This document shows, piece by piece, positions 8,988 through 17,089 of a stretch of 37,284 nt of DNA. The DNA lies in assembly GCA_900314575.1 (NCBI GenBank), contig OMVS01000011.1, positions 1-37,284 of the forward strand, written 5' to 3'. A program made the position numbers and the translations under genes. Source of the stretch: an uncultured Olsenella sp. (lineage in GTDB: Bacteria > Actinomycetota > Coriobacteriia > Coriobacteriales > Atopobiaceae). How positions within the stretch are numbered: position 1 is the first letter of the stretch; each line of letters begins with the position of its first letter. Below the pieces are notes generated by a model. It had not been told where the DNA came from and ran no database searches. It saw only the letters and a list, made by a program, of their open reading frames with translations.

Positions 8988-9057
8988 CGTTACCTCCCCA
9001 TCCGGCCGCGGCATGAGGGACCGCGGCCCGCCATCCTTGCCCCCCAGACGCCCCGTA

Positions 9058-9091
9058 GAAGAAACGGCCGCAGCCATCTCGGCTGCGGCCG
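9058..9091 (-). terminator. Rho-independent terminator of the secreted CHAP/NlpC-like gene
   Basis: On the minus strand an 11-bp stem (core GGCCGCAGCC/GGCTGCGGCC, five-base loop) is followed by TTTCTTC. It lies about 40 bases beyond the stop codon at 9130 and before larC begins. Confidence 0.8.
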
Positions 9092-9129
9092 CCCGGCACC
9101 TTCGAATCGCTCGCGAGTCCACGTAGGCC

Positions 9130-10407
9130 CTACGAGAGCGTGATGTTCATGAACCAGCCCCAACGAGGGGTCACCGTGGACCCGTAGTAGCTAATCCACT
9201 GGTCCATGCTCCACGTGGCGACGCTGCCGATGTTGTGCATAATCGTGTTGTTGCCGACGTAGATGCCGATGTGGCCGTAGATGCGGCCCATGCTCGACTG
9301 GGGGTGCGAGGACACCGCGACGATCATGCCCGGCTTGAGGTCCGCTCTGCTGGAGCTGTAGCAGTACGCGTTGTACATGTCGCACGCGTTGCCGCTGCCA
9401 TAGCCGTAGCCCGCGTTGCTGAAGACCTGCGAGACCCACATCGCGCACAAGCCTGCGCCGGGCGACGGGGTGCTGTGGCAGGCGGAGACGATGGCAGCCG
9501 CAGAGCCCGTGCCAGCGCCGCCCGTCCCACCGGTCGAACCGCCCGAGGAAGTTCCCGCAGACGAACCCGCGGACGAACCCGCGGACGGGGCCGTAGTCGA
9601 ACCCGAACCCGCGCTGGGCTCGCTCGCGTTCGGGGAGTCGGAGCCCTGGCTCCCCTGGGCCGCCGATGCGGCAGCGGCCGCGTCGGCGGCAGCCTTGGCC
9701 TCCGCCTGGCGCCTCTCCTCCTCCTGGGCCGCGAGAATCTCCGCGTCCCTCTGCTCCATCAGCTGCTTCACCTGAGCGTCGAGGGAGGTCAGGACCTGCT
9801 GCGCCTCGGCCTGCTTGTCCTGCATCTCCTGAAGCTGCTCGGCCTGCTGGGCTTGGACGACCTGGAGGTTCTCCTGGTAGGCCTCGAGGTCCGCCTTGTT
9901 CTGGTCGAGCGCCCGCTTCTCCTCGTTGATGGAGTCGATGAGCTCCCTGGACTCCTTCGAGATGCGGTCGAAGTAGTAGACGTTAGACACCAGCTCGTCG
10001 ATGGACTTCGCGCCGAGGAGCATGTCGACAACGCCCGTGTTGCCGTCCTTGTAGTTGGAGGAGACGTTGCTGGCGAGCCGTTCCCTCTTCTCCTTCAGGC
10101 TTGCTTCCTTGTCGGAGATCTGCTGAGTGACGTCATCTATCTGCCTCTGGACGTCGTAGATCTCGTCGAGGGTCTCGGACTGCTTCTGCGAGATGGCAGC
10201 ATAGTCCGTACCGATCTGCTCGAGCTGCTTCTGGACCTCTGCGTACTGCCGCTCCGCCGCGTCGAGGTCGCTCTGGGTGTCAGCCAGGGCGAAAACGGGA
10301 TGGGAGGAGACGGCGGCGAGGGTGCCAGCGCCAGCGGCGAGCCTCAGGAGGGAACGACGACTCATCGTGCGGCGCTTGGGGACATCACCCGGCTTGTTCT
10401 GATCCAT
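9130..10407 (-). CDS. Secreted coiled-coil protein with C-terminal CHAP/NlpC-P60-like domain, probable peptidoglycan hydrolase, Tat-type signal
   Basis: The 425-aa protein begins with a twin-arginine-like signal (KRRTMSRRSLLRLAAGAG, Arg17-Arg18; likely cleavage after ALA near residue 42). Residues 43-240 form a long coiled coil rich in Gln, Glu and Lys, as in PcsB/CwlO-type hydrolases. A Ser/Gly/Ala-rich linker leads to a domain with GLCAMWVSQVFSNAG (candidate catalytic Cys) and GRIYGHIGIYVGNNTIMHN (candidate His), the pattern of CHAP or NlpC/P60 cysteine peptidases. I chose ATG 10407 over an in-frame TTG six codons upstream because AGG lies six bases before it. It probably cleaves peptidoglycan peptides outside the membrane. 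An extended inverted repeat lies just upstream. Confidence 0.86.
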   Translation of the reverse strand: MDQNKPGDVPKRRTMSRRSLLRLAAGAGTLAAVSSHPVFALADTQSDLDAAERQYAEVQKQLEQIGTDYAAISQKQSETLDEIYDVQRQIDDVTQQISDKEASLKEKRERLASNVSSNYKDGNTGVVDMLLGAKSIDELVSNVYYFDRISKESRELIDSINEEKRALDQNKADLEAYQENLQVVQAQQAEQLQEMQDKQAEAQQVLTSLDAQVKQLMEQRDAEILAAQEEERRQAEAKAAADAAAAASAAQGSQGSDSPNASEPSAGSGSTTAPSAGSSAGSSAGTSSGGSTGGTGGAGTGSAAAIVSACHSTPSPGAGLCAMWVSQVFSNAGYGYGSGNACDMYNAYCYSSSRADLKPGMIVAVSSHPQSSMGRIYGHIGIYVGNNTIMHNIGSVATWSMDQWISYYGSTVTPRWGWFMNITLS

Positions 10408-10440
10408 GTTGATCCTGGCCTCCAAGTTAGTGTGTTTGTG

Positions 10441-10502
10441 CTTCGTTTAGGGTACGGCAGTCTATCACCATGCATGCAAATATACCGTACCCTACCACGA
10501 AG
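10441..10502 (-). promoter_or_regulatory. Extended inverted repeat upstream of the secreted hydrolase gene
   Basis: TAGGGTACGG (10448-10457) is a perfect reverse complement of CCGTACCCTA (10485-10494). The match extends outward to CTTCGT and ACGAAG with one indel and one mismatch. The 27-base spacer contains TGCATGCA and, at its edge on the minus strand, TATATT. It may be a paired operator or a leader hairpin for the gene starting at 10407. Confidence 0.6.
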
Positions 10503-10642
10503 ACGCCTGTCCGGGCAAACGCGCCTCGAGCGGATGGTGGGAACCTCTACCGGCACCGCACCCTTCCCGCCATCTCGCAGGCTCTGTGCGCGCGAGGGGA
10601 GCCCTCGGCCCCGCGTCCGAGCTCCGAGCGCCCTCGGAACGC

Positions 10643-11440
10643 TCAAGAGAGGACCTCGGCACCACCGACGAGTGCCACGATGACCGTGGCGCATGATACG
10701 GCCGGGCAGAGTGGGAAGGTCCCAGGCTCCCAGGGCGACCGGCCGGAGCCATGTCCTGCGGCGCCGCTCGCCCGCGAGCGCTCCCACACAACACGCAGCA
10801 TCTCCTGTAGGAGCCCGAGGAGACACGAGGTGACTACGACGGCCGCGCCCCAGTGCAGCCCAAAGTAGAGACCCACCACAAGGAAGAGCTTGAGGTCTCC
10901 CCCGCCGAGCCCCGGCCTCCCGCTCGCCCGGCTCACAAACAGGGAGGCTAGAAGGGCGGGGACGACGATACCGAAGGAGCCCACGACAGCGCGCGGGAGC
11001 TCCCAACCCAAGGGGCGCCCCAAGGGCCACGAGATGACGAGTCCCGCCACCCAGATGGCCAACGCCGCCATGATGGCAAGGTCGGGAATCCTCCGTACCA
11101 GCACGTCCACCACAGACGCCCAGTACAGGACGAACACGAGCAGGACCACCTGCACGCACGCAAGGCTGGGACCGAGGCGCGCGACCAGAAGCGGGAGAAG
11201 GAGGCCCATGAATGGGAAGGTGGCGGTCGCCTGACGGGACGGGAGCCCTAGGACGCCCGAGCATCCTTGGGCGCCCGTAGTCTCATGCACATTCCCCTTC
11301 TCGTTCGCATCTTCCGACCGGGGATACTTACCTGCAGCATATCTTTTCGCATTAGTGCATATTATTGCAGTAATACATGTTCCAATGCAAAACAGAATAA
11401 CGCTGACGCATACTGCCAGCAGGGGTCCATCGCAATGCAT
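10643..11440 (-). CDS. Prepilin peptidase (A24 family type IV leader peptidase), catalytic domain form
   Basis: The 265-aa membrane protein carries both A24 aspartate motifs: SVVDVLVRRIPDLAIM and GLGGGDLKLFLVVG. It has one N-terminal hydrophobic segment, a polar stretch, then about six membrane helices. The zinc-binding N-methylation domain of bifunctional PilD enzymes is absent, so this resembles short TadV/CpaA-like or archaeal-type peptidases that only cleave the prepilin leader. AAGGTG lies five bases before ATG 11440. No pilin, secretion ATPase or Tad gene is adjacent, so its substrate lies elsewhere in the genome. The upstream DNA is unusually AT-rich compared with the rest of the window. 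Confidence 0.83.
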   Translation of the reverse strand: MHCDGPLLAVCVSVILFCIGTCITAIICTNAKRYAAGKYPRSEDANEKGNVHETTGAQGCSGVLGLPSRQATATFPFMGLLLPLLVARLGPSLACVQVVLLVFVLYWASVVDVLVRRIPDLAIMAALAIWVAGLVISWPLGRPLGWELPRAVVGSFGIVVPALLASLFVSRASGRPGLGGGDLKLFLVVGLYFGLHWGAAVVVTSCLLGLLQEMLRVVWERSRASGAAGHGSGRSPWEPGTFPLCPAVSCATVIVALVGGAEVLS

Positions 11441-11706
11441 TTCATCACCTTCCCGCCTTTACCTCGTAATACGCCCTCTTTGATTTGCCTCCTTCAGAAT
11501 TGGATTTTCCCTATTGACGTTAAAGAGATTGTGCTCTATACAATACATACCACAGACGTACATCTGTTCTATCGAAGGGAGACATAATGACTTCTCCACA
11601 TTCTCGTCACAGGTGCTACCGTCGGACGCGCGAGCCGAGGTCTCCCGAGGGGAATCTCGCGGGACCTCCGGACTCTTACGGGCTTAGAGGATGCGTCGCG
11701 CGCGTC
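11441..11706. other. AT-rich intergenic region between prepilin peptidase and ndpA
   Basis: The low-GC stretch from about 11290 to 11600, which begins inside the prepilin peptidase 5' end, stands out from the surrounding DNA. It holds a good plus-strand promoter, a palindrome and a ribosome binding site with ATG (separate entry). On the minus strand AAGGAGG at 11491-11497 has no start codon after it. Bases 11600-11706 return to high GC with no recognisable gene. Confidence 0.6.
11514..11589 (+). promoter_or_regulatory. Orphan promoter, operator-like palindrome, ribosome binding site and ATG without a credible gene
   Basis: TTGACG (11514-11519) and TATACA (11537-11542) are separated by exactly 17 bases. 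An imperfect 16-bp palindrome, ACAGACGTACATCTGT (11552-11567), sits where transcription would start. GAAGGGAG (11574-11581) lies five bases before ATG 11587. The frame from this ATG is open but soon runs antisense to ndpA and reads as a composition artefact (Arg/Pro-rich, no domain), so the signals appear to have lost their gene or to drive an untranslated RNA. Confidence 0.55.
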
Positions 11707-12780
11707 TCAGCGATTCTCGATCTTGGCGATGTTCCTGATCACGATCTCGATGAGCCCGTCATCGTCGTTCCTGAAGGCGATGTAGGTGGGGTTCGAGCTG
11801 TACTCGGAGGGGAAGGTGATGTCGATGCCAGTGTCCGTCCGGATGCGGTGGCTCTTGGCCATGCGGTTCGCCACGCCACGCTTGACGGGCACCTCGTCGG
11901 GGATGCTCTCCTCACGCGCTGTCTGCTCGTAGCGCTCCTCGTACCTCTCGCGCACTTGGGGCTGCTCCTCGAAGACCTCGCGACCGACCTCCTCGGGCTC
12001 GAAGGACTCGTCCTTCTCCACGCGCTGGGCCACCAACGCCTTGGCACGCGAGACCGTCTCCGCAGTGTTCAGGCCGTACTCCTCCGCCACGTCTTCGACG
12101 ATCCTCGTGACGGTCTCGATCGCCTCACGACTGGACGCCTGCGTGGAGCACTGCAGGAGCCCGTCGGGAATCACGAAGCTCTCGGTCCCACCGATCGTCC
12201 TCGCCTTGTCGTGGAAGTCGATGGACATGGACGCCACGTCGATCACGGCGTAGGTGTCAATCTTCTGGGTGGGCGTAGGAAGGGTGGCGTCCGTCCTCAC
12301 CAGCTCGTTCGAGACGTGTCCGTCCACGTCATCCACGGTGTGGAGGAAGCTCTGCCTCCTGGGGAGAATCGCGAGGGCAAAGTAGCGCTTGGGCTCCGCG
12401 TCGAACGCAGCCGCCGCCTCCTGCTCCCCCGCACCCGCGCCTGGGGCCGAGGGCGGCTCGTCGAAGTCGGTGACGAGGAGGTCCGCGTTCGCCAGGTCGT
12501 CGCTCCGGCGGAGCTCCTCCCAGAACCACTGCGCTATGGACATGCTCAGCGCCTCGAACCCGTTCTCCCCGCGGAGGTAGAGCCCGAGCTCCTCCGCGAA
12601 CGCGCTCCCCTCGGAGAACTCGCCGTGCTTGTTGTCGGCGCTGGTGAGGCACTTGTGCATCGTACGTTGCACGTACGACCTCGTGGTCCTCTCGTCGAGG
12701 TCGAGCTCCCTCTCAGAGAAGTACTTCTCGCCCGTCTCGAAGTCGAAGGAGTGGAGGATGGCGTGCCTGATCTTGAGCAT
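11707..12780 (-). CDS. Nucleoid-associated protein, NdpA/YejK family
   Basis: The 357-aa protein starts MLKIRHAILHSFDFETGEKYFSERELDLDERTTRSYVQRTMHKCL, typical of the NdpA/YejK (37-kDa nucleoid-associated) family, and contains the FALAILPRRQSFLHTVDD core and a C-terminal ITFPSEYSSNPTYIAFRNDDDGLIEIVIRNIAKI segment. Family members associate with the nucleoid; their molecular task is poorly defined. GGAGA lies four bases before ATG 12780; in-frame sequence upstream is arginine-rich and not convincing. It is flanked by genes for secreted coiled-coil proteins and the prepilin peptidase on the same strand, without obvious functional link. Confidence 0.85.
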   Translation of the reverse strand: MLKIRHAILHSFDFETGEKYFSERELDLDERTTRSYVQRTMHKCLTSADNKHGEFSEGSAFAEELGLYLRGENGFEALSMSIAQWFWEELRRSDDLANADLLVTDFDEPPSAPGAGAGEQEAAAAFDAEPKRYFALAILPRRQSFLHTVDDVDGHVSNELVRTDATLPTPTQKIDTYAVIDVASMSIDFHDKARTIGGTESFVIPDGLLQCSTQASSREAIETVTRIVEDVAEEYGLNTAETVSRAKALVAQRVEKDESFEPEEVGREVFEEQPQVRERYEERYEQTAREESIPDEVPVKRGVANRMAKSHRIRTDTGIDITFPSEYSSNPTYIAFRNDDDGLIEIVIRNIAKIENR

Positions 12781-12948
12781 GGGCTCTCCAAACGAAGTGA
12801 GTCTCGGTACGCGCGCCCGGACGGCGTGGACGCATGCATGGGACGCCCCGCATCCTCGAGAGGGCTCGCGGACGCGCGACGCAAGGATGGACGAGGGTGG
12901 CCTCAAGGCCGCGAGCGCCCGCAAGGCCTGGACGGATGTCGGAAGCCG

Positions 12949-14256
12949 CTAGAGGTAGCGGTAGGACACCGTTCGGAGCCCCCAGGAGTTGGGACTGCTG
13001 AACCCGAAGGCGCGGTAGACGGCCGTAGAGAGGTCGAGGCCGCGACTGCCGTTTCCCATGTAGCCGCAGTCCGTCACCGTGGCGATGACCGACATCCCGT
13101 TGTAGCGGATCTCGATGAGGTCGCCATAGTGCGCCGAGGGGTTCTGCGACATCGGAAGGGCGACGGAGGGCTTGGAGTCATCCAGGGGGATGCCCGAGGC
13201 GGTCGACGTGGACCCCGGAGGGTCGTTGTCCGCGATGCTGTAGGCAGAGGCGACACAGGTGACCCAGCCGCTCTCGGAGCTGCTCGACGAGGCGGAGGAC
13301 GACCCGGAAGGCGTGGAGGAGCTCTGTCCGCCGGACGGTTTGGAGGCATTCGATCCAGAGGGCGAATTGGAGGCCTGCGAGCCGGATCCGGAGGACGTGG
13401 AATCGGAGCCCCCAGAGGAGCTCTGGGCGGCCTCGTCCGCAGATGCGGAGCTCGTCGTGGAGAGGTCCTTGATCTCGCCGGCCTTTGCCGCCGAGGCCTC
13501 CTCGTCGTTCGTCACGCCCTGCGACGGGGCTGTCGGGCCATTACTGTTGGTCGCAGCCGCAGCCTCCGCAGCGGCCCTGGCCTGCTCCGCGGCGGCGAGG
13601 GCTGCGGCTCGCTCGTCCTCCTCGAGCTGGGAGGCCTTGGCCTCAAGGCTGGATATTGTCGACTGGACCTCCGCGCTCTGGTTCGAAAGCTCGTCCAGGG
13701 TGGACTGCTGCTCGTCCTTGGCGGCGCTGATCTGCGCCATCTGGTCGCTGAGGGTCGCCTTGTCGTCGTTCAGACGCTTGATGGCGTCCGCCTGGTACTC
13801 GTTGACCTTCTGGGCGTAGTGGATGCGAGACACCATGTCCTCGATGCTGCTGCTCGACATCACGAGGGAGAGGAGGCTCGGCGTGAGGCCACCCTTGTAG
13901 GAGGCGGAGATGAGCTCGTTCAGGCGCGAACGGTCCTCGATGATCTCGGACTGGACGTCGATCGACTGCTGCGCCAGGTCATCGATCTGCCCCTGGAGGG
14001 AGTCGATCTGACCTCGGTTGTCCTGCATGTCGCGGGCGAGCTCGTCGAGGCGGGACTGCTCCTGGGAAATCTGGTCGCGGACGTCCTGGGACGTCTCCGC
14101 GACGGCGACCGTCGGGAGCGCGAGGCCCGCGGTGACGGCGAAGGCGCAGACCGCGAGCGAGACCCTGACGGCACCGGAGGCCCGCGTCCTCAAAGTGGCC
14201 GCAGCGGCAGGGCGGCCTCCTCGAGAAGCCTTGCTATGCCTTGTCGATCCCGTCAT
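12949..14256 (-). CDS. Secreted coiled-coil protein with C-terminal 3D/RlpA-like double-psi beta-barrel domain
   Basis: The 435-aa protein has an N-terminal signal with a hydrophobic core (VSLAVCAFAVTAGLALPTVAVA, likely cleaved near residue 53), a coiled coil to about residue 230 (QSRLDELARDMQDNRGQIDSLQGQIDDLAQQ), a Ser/Gly/Asn-rich linker, and a C-terminal domain (WVTCVASAYSIADNDPPGST to the end) with TASGIPLD, YGDLIEIRYNGMSVIATVTDCG and GLDLSTAVYRAFG, the layout of 3D/RlpA-type barrels that include lytic transglycosylases. The coiled coil resembles that of the gene at 9130-10407, so the two share a plan but carry different C-terminal domains. GGAGG lies four bases before ATG 14256. Confidence 0.83.
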   Translation of the reverse strand: MTGSTRHSKASRGGRPAAAATLRTRASGAVRVSLAVCAFAVTAGLALPTVAVAETSQDVRDQISQEQSRLDELARDMQDNRGQIDSLQGQIDDLAQQSIDVQSEIIEDRSRLNELISASYKGGLTPSLLSLVMSSSSIEDMVSRIHYAQKVNEYQADAIKRLNDDKATLSDQMAQISAAKDEQQSTLDELSNQSAEVQSTISSLEAKASQLEEDERAAALAAAEQARAAAEAAAATNSNGPTAPSQGVTNDEEASAAKAGEIKDLSTTSSASADEAAQSSSGGSDSTSSGSGSQASNSPSGSNASKPSGGQSSSTPSGSSSASSSSSESGWVTCVASAYSIADNDPPGSTSTASGIPLDDSKPSVALPMSQNPSAHYGDLIEIRYNGMSVIATVTDCGYMGNGSRGLDLSTAVYRAFGFSSPNSWGLRTVSYRYL

Positions 14257-14282
14257 CGCACCTCCAAGTACGAACCGCATGG

Positions 14283-14297
14283 GACGGACCATCCGTC
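14283..14297 (-). promoter_or_regulatory. Small inverted repeat in the leader of the 3D-domain gene
   Basis: GACGGA and TCCGTC flank a three-base loop, 26 bases upstream of the start codon at 14256. It could be a leader hairpin or operator half-site pair; no other support. Confidence 0.3.
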
Positions 14298-14358
14298 TCA
14301 GGATAGCAGCTGCCGCGGCCCCTCCACAATATGGGCAGCTCCTCCCCCTGTGGCTGCG

Positions 14359-15234
14359 CTACATGCTCTCGAGCCTCTCCCGGTACTGGCCGAGCTTCTC
14401 GCGCTGGTCCTTGGGCAGTTCCGGGTAGTGGGGGTCGACCTCCTCGAGGAGGTCGACCACAGCCTCCGAGACGAGCCAGCGGGCGAACCACTTCTGGTCC
14501 GCCGGAATCACGTACCAGGGGCTGTGGCGGGTGGCGGTCCTGTCGATCGCGTCCTCGTAGGCCTCTCGGTACTTGGGCCAGAAGGCTCGCTCGGTGATGT
14601 CGGCCTCCGAGAACTTCCAGTTCTTCGAGGGGTTGTCGATCCTCTCCAGGAAGCGACGCCCCTGCTCCTCGGGACTCACGTTCAGGAAGAGCTTCATCAC
14701 GCGGTAACCGTTCTCCCAGAGGTGCTCCTCGAACTCCGAGATCCTCTTGAGGCGCCTTTCGAAGAACTCGTCGTCGTCCATGTCGACGCAGCGGCTCGGC
14801 ATCCTGTACCCCCGCTGCATCTGGTGGACCCTGACCACGAGGACGTCCTCGTAGTACGAGCGGTTGAAGAGGGCTATCTTCCCCCTCACCGGCAGGCACC
14901 TGACGGCGCGCCAGAGGTAGTCGTGGGCCAGCTCCTCGTCGGACGGCTGCTTAAAGGTGTGCACCTCGACGCCCTGGGGGTTGACCTCGCTCATGACGCG
15001 CTTGATCGTGGAGTCCTTGCCTGCGGCGTCCATCGCCTGCAGGAGGATGACCACTCCCTCGCGGCCCTCCGCGTACAGCTTGTCCTGCAGCACCTGCACG
15101 CGGCGCATGTTCTGGGACGTGAGCCGCTCGTACTCCTCGCGCCTCGACTTGTCGATTCTCGCGCTCGTCGGGTAGTCCCCGAGGTCGAACCGCCCCTCGC
15201 CGCAATACCGGCAGTCCTTCAGGCCAAACGCCAT
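14359..15234 (-). CDS. Polyphosphate kinase 2 family protein (polyphosphate:nucleotide phosphotransferase)
   Basis: The 291-aa protein has the PPK2 Walker A region LLQAMDAAGKDSTIKRVM (Lys73), the NRSYYEDVLVVRVH motif (residues 124-137), the lid-type ISEFEEHLWENGYRVMKLFLNVSPEEQGRRFLERIDNPSKNWKFS and a C-terminal SPWYVIPADQKWFARW. It transfers phosphate between polyphosphate and nucleoside mono- or diphosphates; the subclass cannot be fixed by eye. The N-terminus carries CRYC (Cys8, Cys11), which I do not recognise as usual for the family. AGGAGG is five bases before the ATG. Two direct repeats lie 80-115 bases upstream. Confidence 0.92.
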   Translation of the reverse strand: MAFGLKDCRYCGEGRFDLGDYPTSARIDKSRREEYERLTSQNMRRVQVLQDKLYAEGREGVVILLQAMDAAGKDSTIKRVMSEVNPQGVEVHTFKQPSDEELAHDYLWRAVRCLPVRGKIALFNRSYYEDVLVVRVHQMQRGYRMPSRCVDMDDDEFFERRLKRISEFEEHLWENGYRVMKLFLNVSPEEQGRRFLERIDNPSKNWKFSEADITERAFWPKYREAYEDAIDRTATRHSPWYVIPADQKWFARWLVSEAVVDLLEEVDPHYPELPKDQREKLGQYRERLESM

Positions 15235-15315
15235 GGCTTCCTCCTATCCGACCGCAACGGGCCAGCCCCCCTCGCAAGCGCACGATTGAGTAGCTACCCA
15301 CCGCACGTGAGGCAA

Positions 15316-15348
15316 GACGCACTTTTCCGTCGCGGACGCACTTTGCCG
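15316..15348 (-). repeat. Pair of 14-bp direct repeats upstream of ppk2
   Basis: GACGCACTTTTCCG (15316-15329) and GACGCACTTTGCCG (15335-15348) differ at one base and start 19 bases apart. They lie in the promoter region of the polyphosphate kinase gene, where a direct-repeat binding site for a response regulator would be expected. Confidence 0.6.
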
Positions 15349-15444
15349 GCCGCCCGGCGCCCGGACGGAAGACGTCCGGGGCAAGCCGCCGTGCATGGGA
15401 CGTTCCAAGCCCCGGCCCAAGTGGCGGGCCGGCGGCGCCAGCCG

Positions 15445-16782
15445 CTAGCGGGAGTCCTTGTCCCTCAGCCTCTTGAGGTCGACGCTCGCGCCGGAGCGCG
15501 CGCGGCCGGAGGACTTCTGGCCTTCGACGAGGCCGAGCGCGCTCAGGCGCTTGTAGACCGACTTGCCGCTCTTGGTCTTGAGACCCATGAGGGGTATGGA
15601 GAAGAGCACGGGGAGGATGTACTCGATGGCGCGCCACACGACGTAGCCAGCGGAGCGGGCATCGCCGAACATGTAGCCGAACAGCAGGGCGAAGCCGCCC
15701 TCGGCGCCGCCCGTGCCACCCGGCAGCGGGATCGCGGAGGTGAGGAGCTCGAGCATGGAGCCACAGGCGACGCACGTGAGGATGTCCGCCTGCTTGCCGA
15801 ACGCCTGCAGGGTGAACCACGGGAGCGAGTAGAGGCATCCGAGCTGCAACAGCGTGACGAGCAGGGTCGCCAGCATCTCCGTCACGTTCCGCGCCGCGGA
15901 CCTGAAGCCGGTCGCGAACTCGTCGACCTGGGACTCAATCAGGTTGTTCCAATAGTCGTAGCGCTTCACGCGCCCGGTCTTGTTCACCTGCCTGAGCACG
16001 AACCTGCCGACCCGCTTCACCACGCCCGGGAAGAGGCACACGACCACGAAGGCCGCCACCTGGAGGATCTTGAACCCGAAGATCAGGATACCGATGAGGA
16101 ATACGTCGCCATAGGTGTCGAAGAAGTAGTCGAGGCGGAATATCAGCATGATCGCAGCGAAGATGCCCTCCGCCGCCTCGTAGATGACGAAGCGCGTGTA
16201 CTGCACCGCTCCCGCGCGACCGAGGGAGAGCCCCGCACGGGTGATGCGGTAGATCTGCGCCGGGGCGCCACCGGCACCGTTAGGGGTGAGGTTGGAGAAG
16301 AACATGCCCGTGGCCTCGACGCTCATGAGGTCGCGAATCCCCAACGGCGACTTGGTGTCCTTCGCGAGCGCGAGGACGTAGGCGGAGACGCCGAGGATGA
16401 AGTAGACGACGTAGGCGAGCATGCCCGCGAAGACCCAGTAGGGATCCACCTCTGCGAGGGATGCAAGGAAGACGTCCATCTGCCCCGAGAGAATCAGGTA
16501 CAGCACGTACGCGACGGCGACGAGGAGGAGGAAGAAGGCGCTCCTCCGGGCGGTACCCAAGCGCTTCTTCTGCTCCTGCGACTCGTCCGCGAGGCCCGAG
16601 CCGGCGGCCACGCTCACGCGCACCTTGGTGCCGCCCTTCGCGGCGGGCCTCCGCTGCGCGGTCGCGTAAGGGTGCGGGGCCGACTTGGCAGGGGTCTTCG
16701 CCCCCGCGGCGGCTCCCTTCCTGGTGGCCTCCCGCGCGTCCTTGTCACCGGGCCCGCCGGGCCTGTGCTCGTCGGTCACCAT
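15445..16782 (-). CDS. Lysylphosphatidylglycerol synthase/flippase-type integral membrane protein (UPF0104, AglD/MprF N-domain family)
   Basis: The 445-aa protein has a disordered, Lys/Ala/Arg-rich cytoplasmic N-terminus of about 78 residues followed by about eight membrane helices. The family hallmarks are visible: LMSVEATGMFFSNLTPNGAGGAPAQIYRITRAGLSLGRAGAVQ, and ELLTSAIPLPGGTGGAEGGFALLFGYMF. This domain occurs in MprF-type lipid flippases and in many stand-alone proteins that probably move lipid-linked substrates. The MprF aminoacyl-transferase domain is missing, so LPG synthesis itself is unlikely. I chose ATG 16782 for the GGGGG box just upstream; in-frame sequence further upstream looks non-coding. 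Confidence 0.85.
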   Translation of the reverse strand: MVTDEHRPGGPGDKDAREATRKGAAAGAKTPAKSAPHPYATAQRRPAAKGGTKVRVSVAAGSGLADESQEQKKRLGTARRSAFFLLLVAVAYVLYLILSGQMDVFLASLAEVDPYWVFAGMLAYVVYFILGVSAYVLALAKDTKSPLGIRDLMSVEATGMFFSNLTPNGAGGAPAQIYRITRAGLSLGRAGAVQYTRFVIYEAAEGIFAAIMLIFRLDYFFDTYGDVFLIGILIFGFKILQVAAFVVVCLFPGVVKRVGRFVLRQVNKTGRVKRYDYWNNLIESQVDEFATGFRSAARNVTEMLATLLVTLLQLGCLYSLPWFTLQAFGKQADILTCVACGSMLELLTSAIPLPGGTGGAEGGFALLFGYMFGDARSAGYVVWRAIEYILPVLFSIPLMGLKTKSGKSVYKRLSALGLVEGQKSSGRARSGASVDLKRLRDKDSR

Positions 16783-17089
16783 CCGCCCCCTTCTTGCAAC
16801 GCGTACAGACGCACTCGCCGTAAGGCGCCCTCTCCGGGGCGCCGTCCAAGCGGAGGAATGGCTGGGAAACCAAGCGCGCGTCCTCACATAGCTTTAAATG
16901 TAACCACAGGGACACTCGCCCAAGCGCGGGAGGTCTCATTTCATAGACATTCCAGCGCGGTTCTGGTGAAGAAGCGTGCCGGCGACCTGCCAAGGACCGG
17001 ACAGGGCTCGACCAGGCCCCAGCTAGGACTCGGCATGTGCCTGGCCAGGTCCAGGACGGAACCTGACCAGGGGACGTGCCGAACCGTCG
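16783..17089 (-). promoter_or_regulatory. 307-bp spacer upstream of the flippase-like gene
   Basis: It contains a leader hairpin 41 bases before the start codon (GGCGCCC 16824-16830 with GGGCGCC 16837-16843, six-base loop) and an AT-rich patch with CATTTAAAG on the minus strand near 16900 that may hold the promoter. Near the degV end, CCTGGCCAGG and CCTGGTCAGG lie close together and may form a terminator for degV. No gene is visible. Confidence 0.4.

Noticed and set aside
8301-9143. Plus-strand open frame opposite larC
   Set aside because: Its valine/histidine repeats are the antisense of the LarC histidine-rich repeat.
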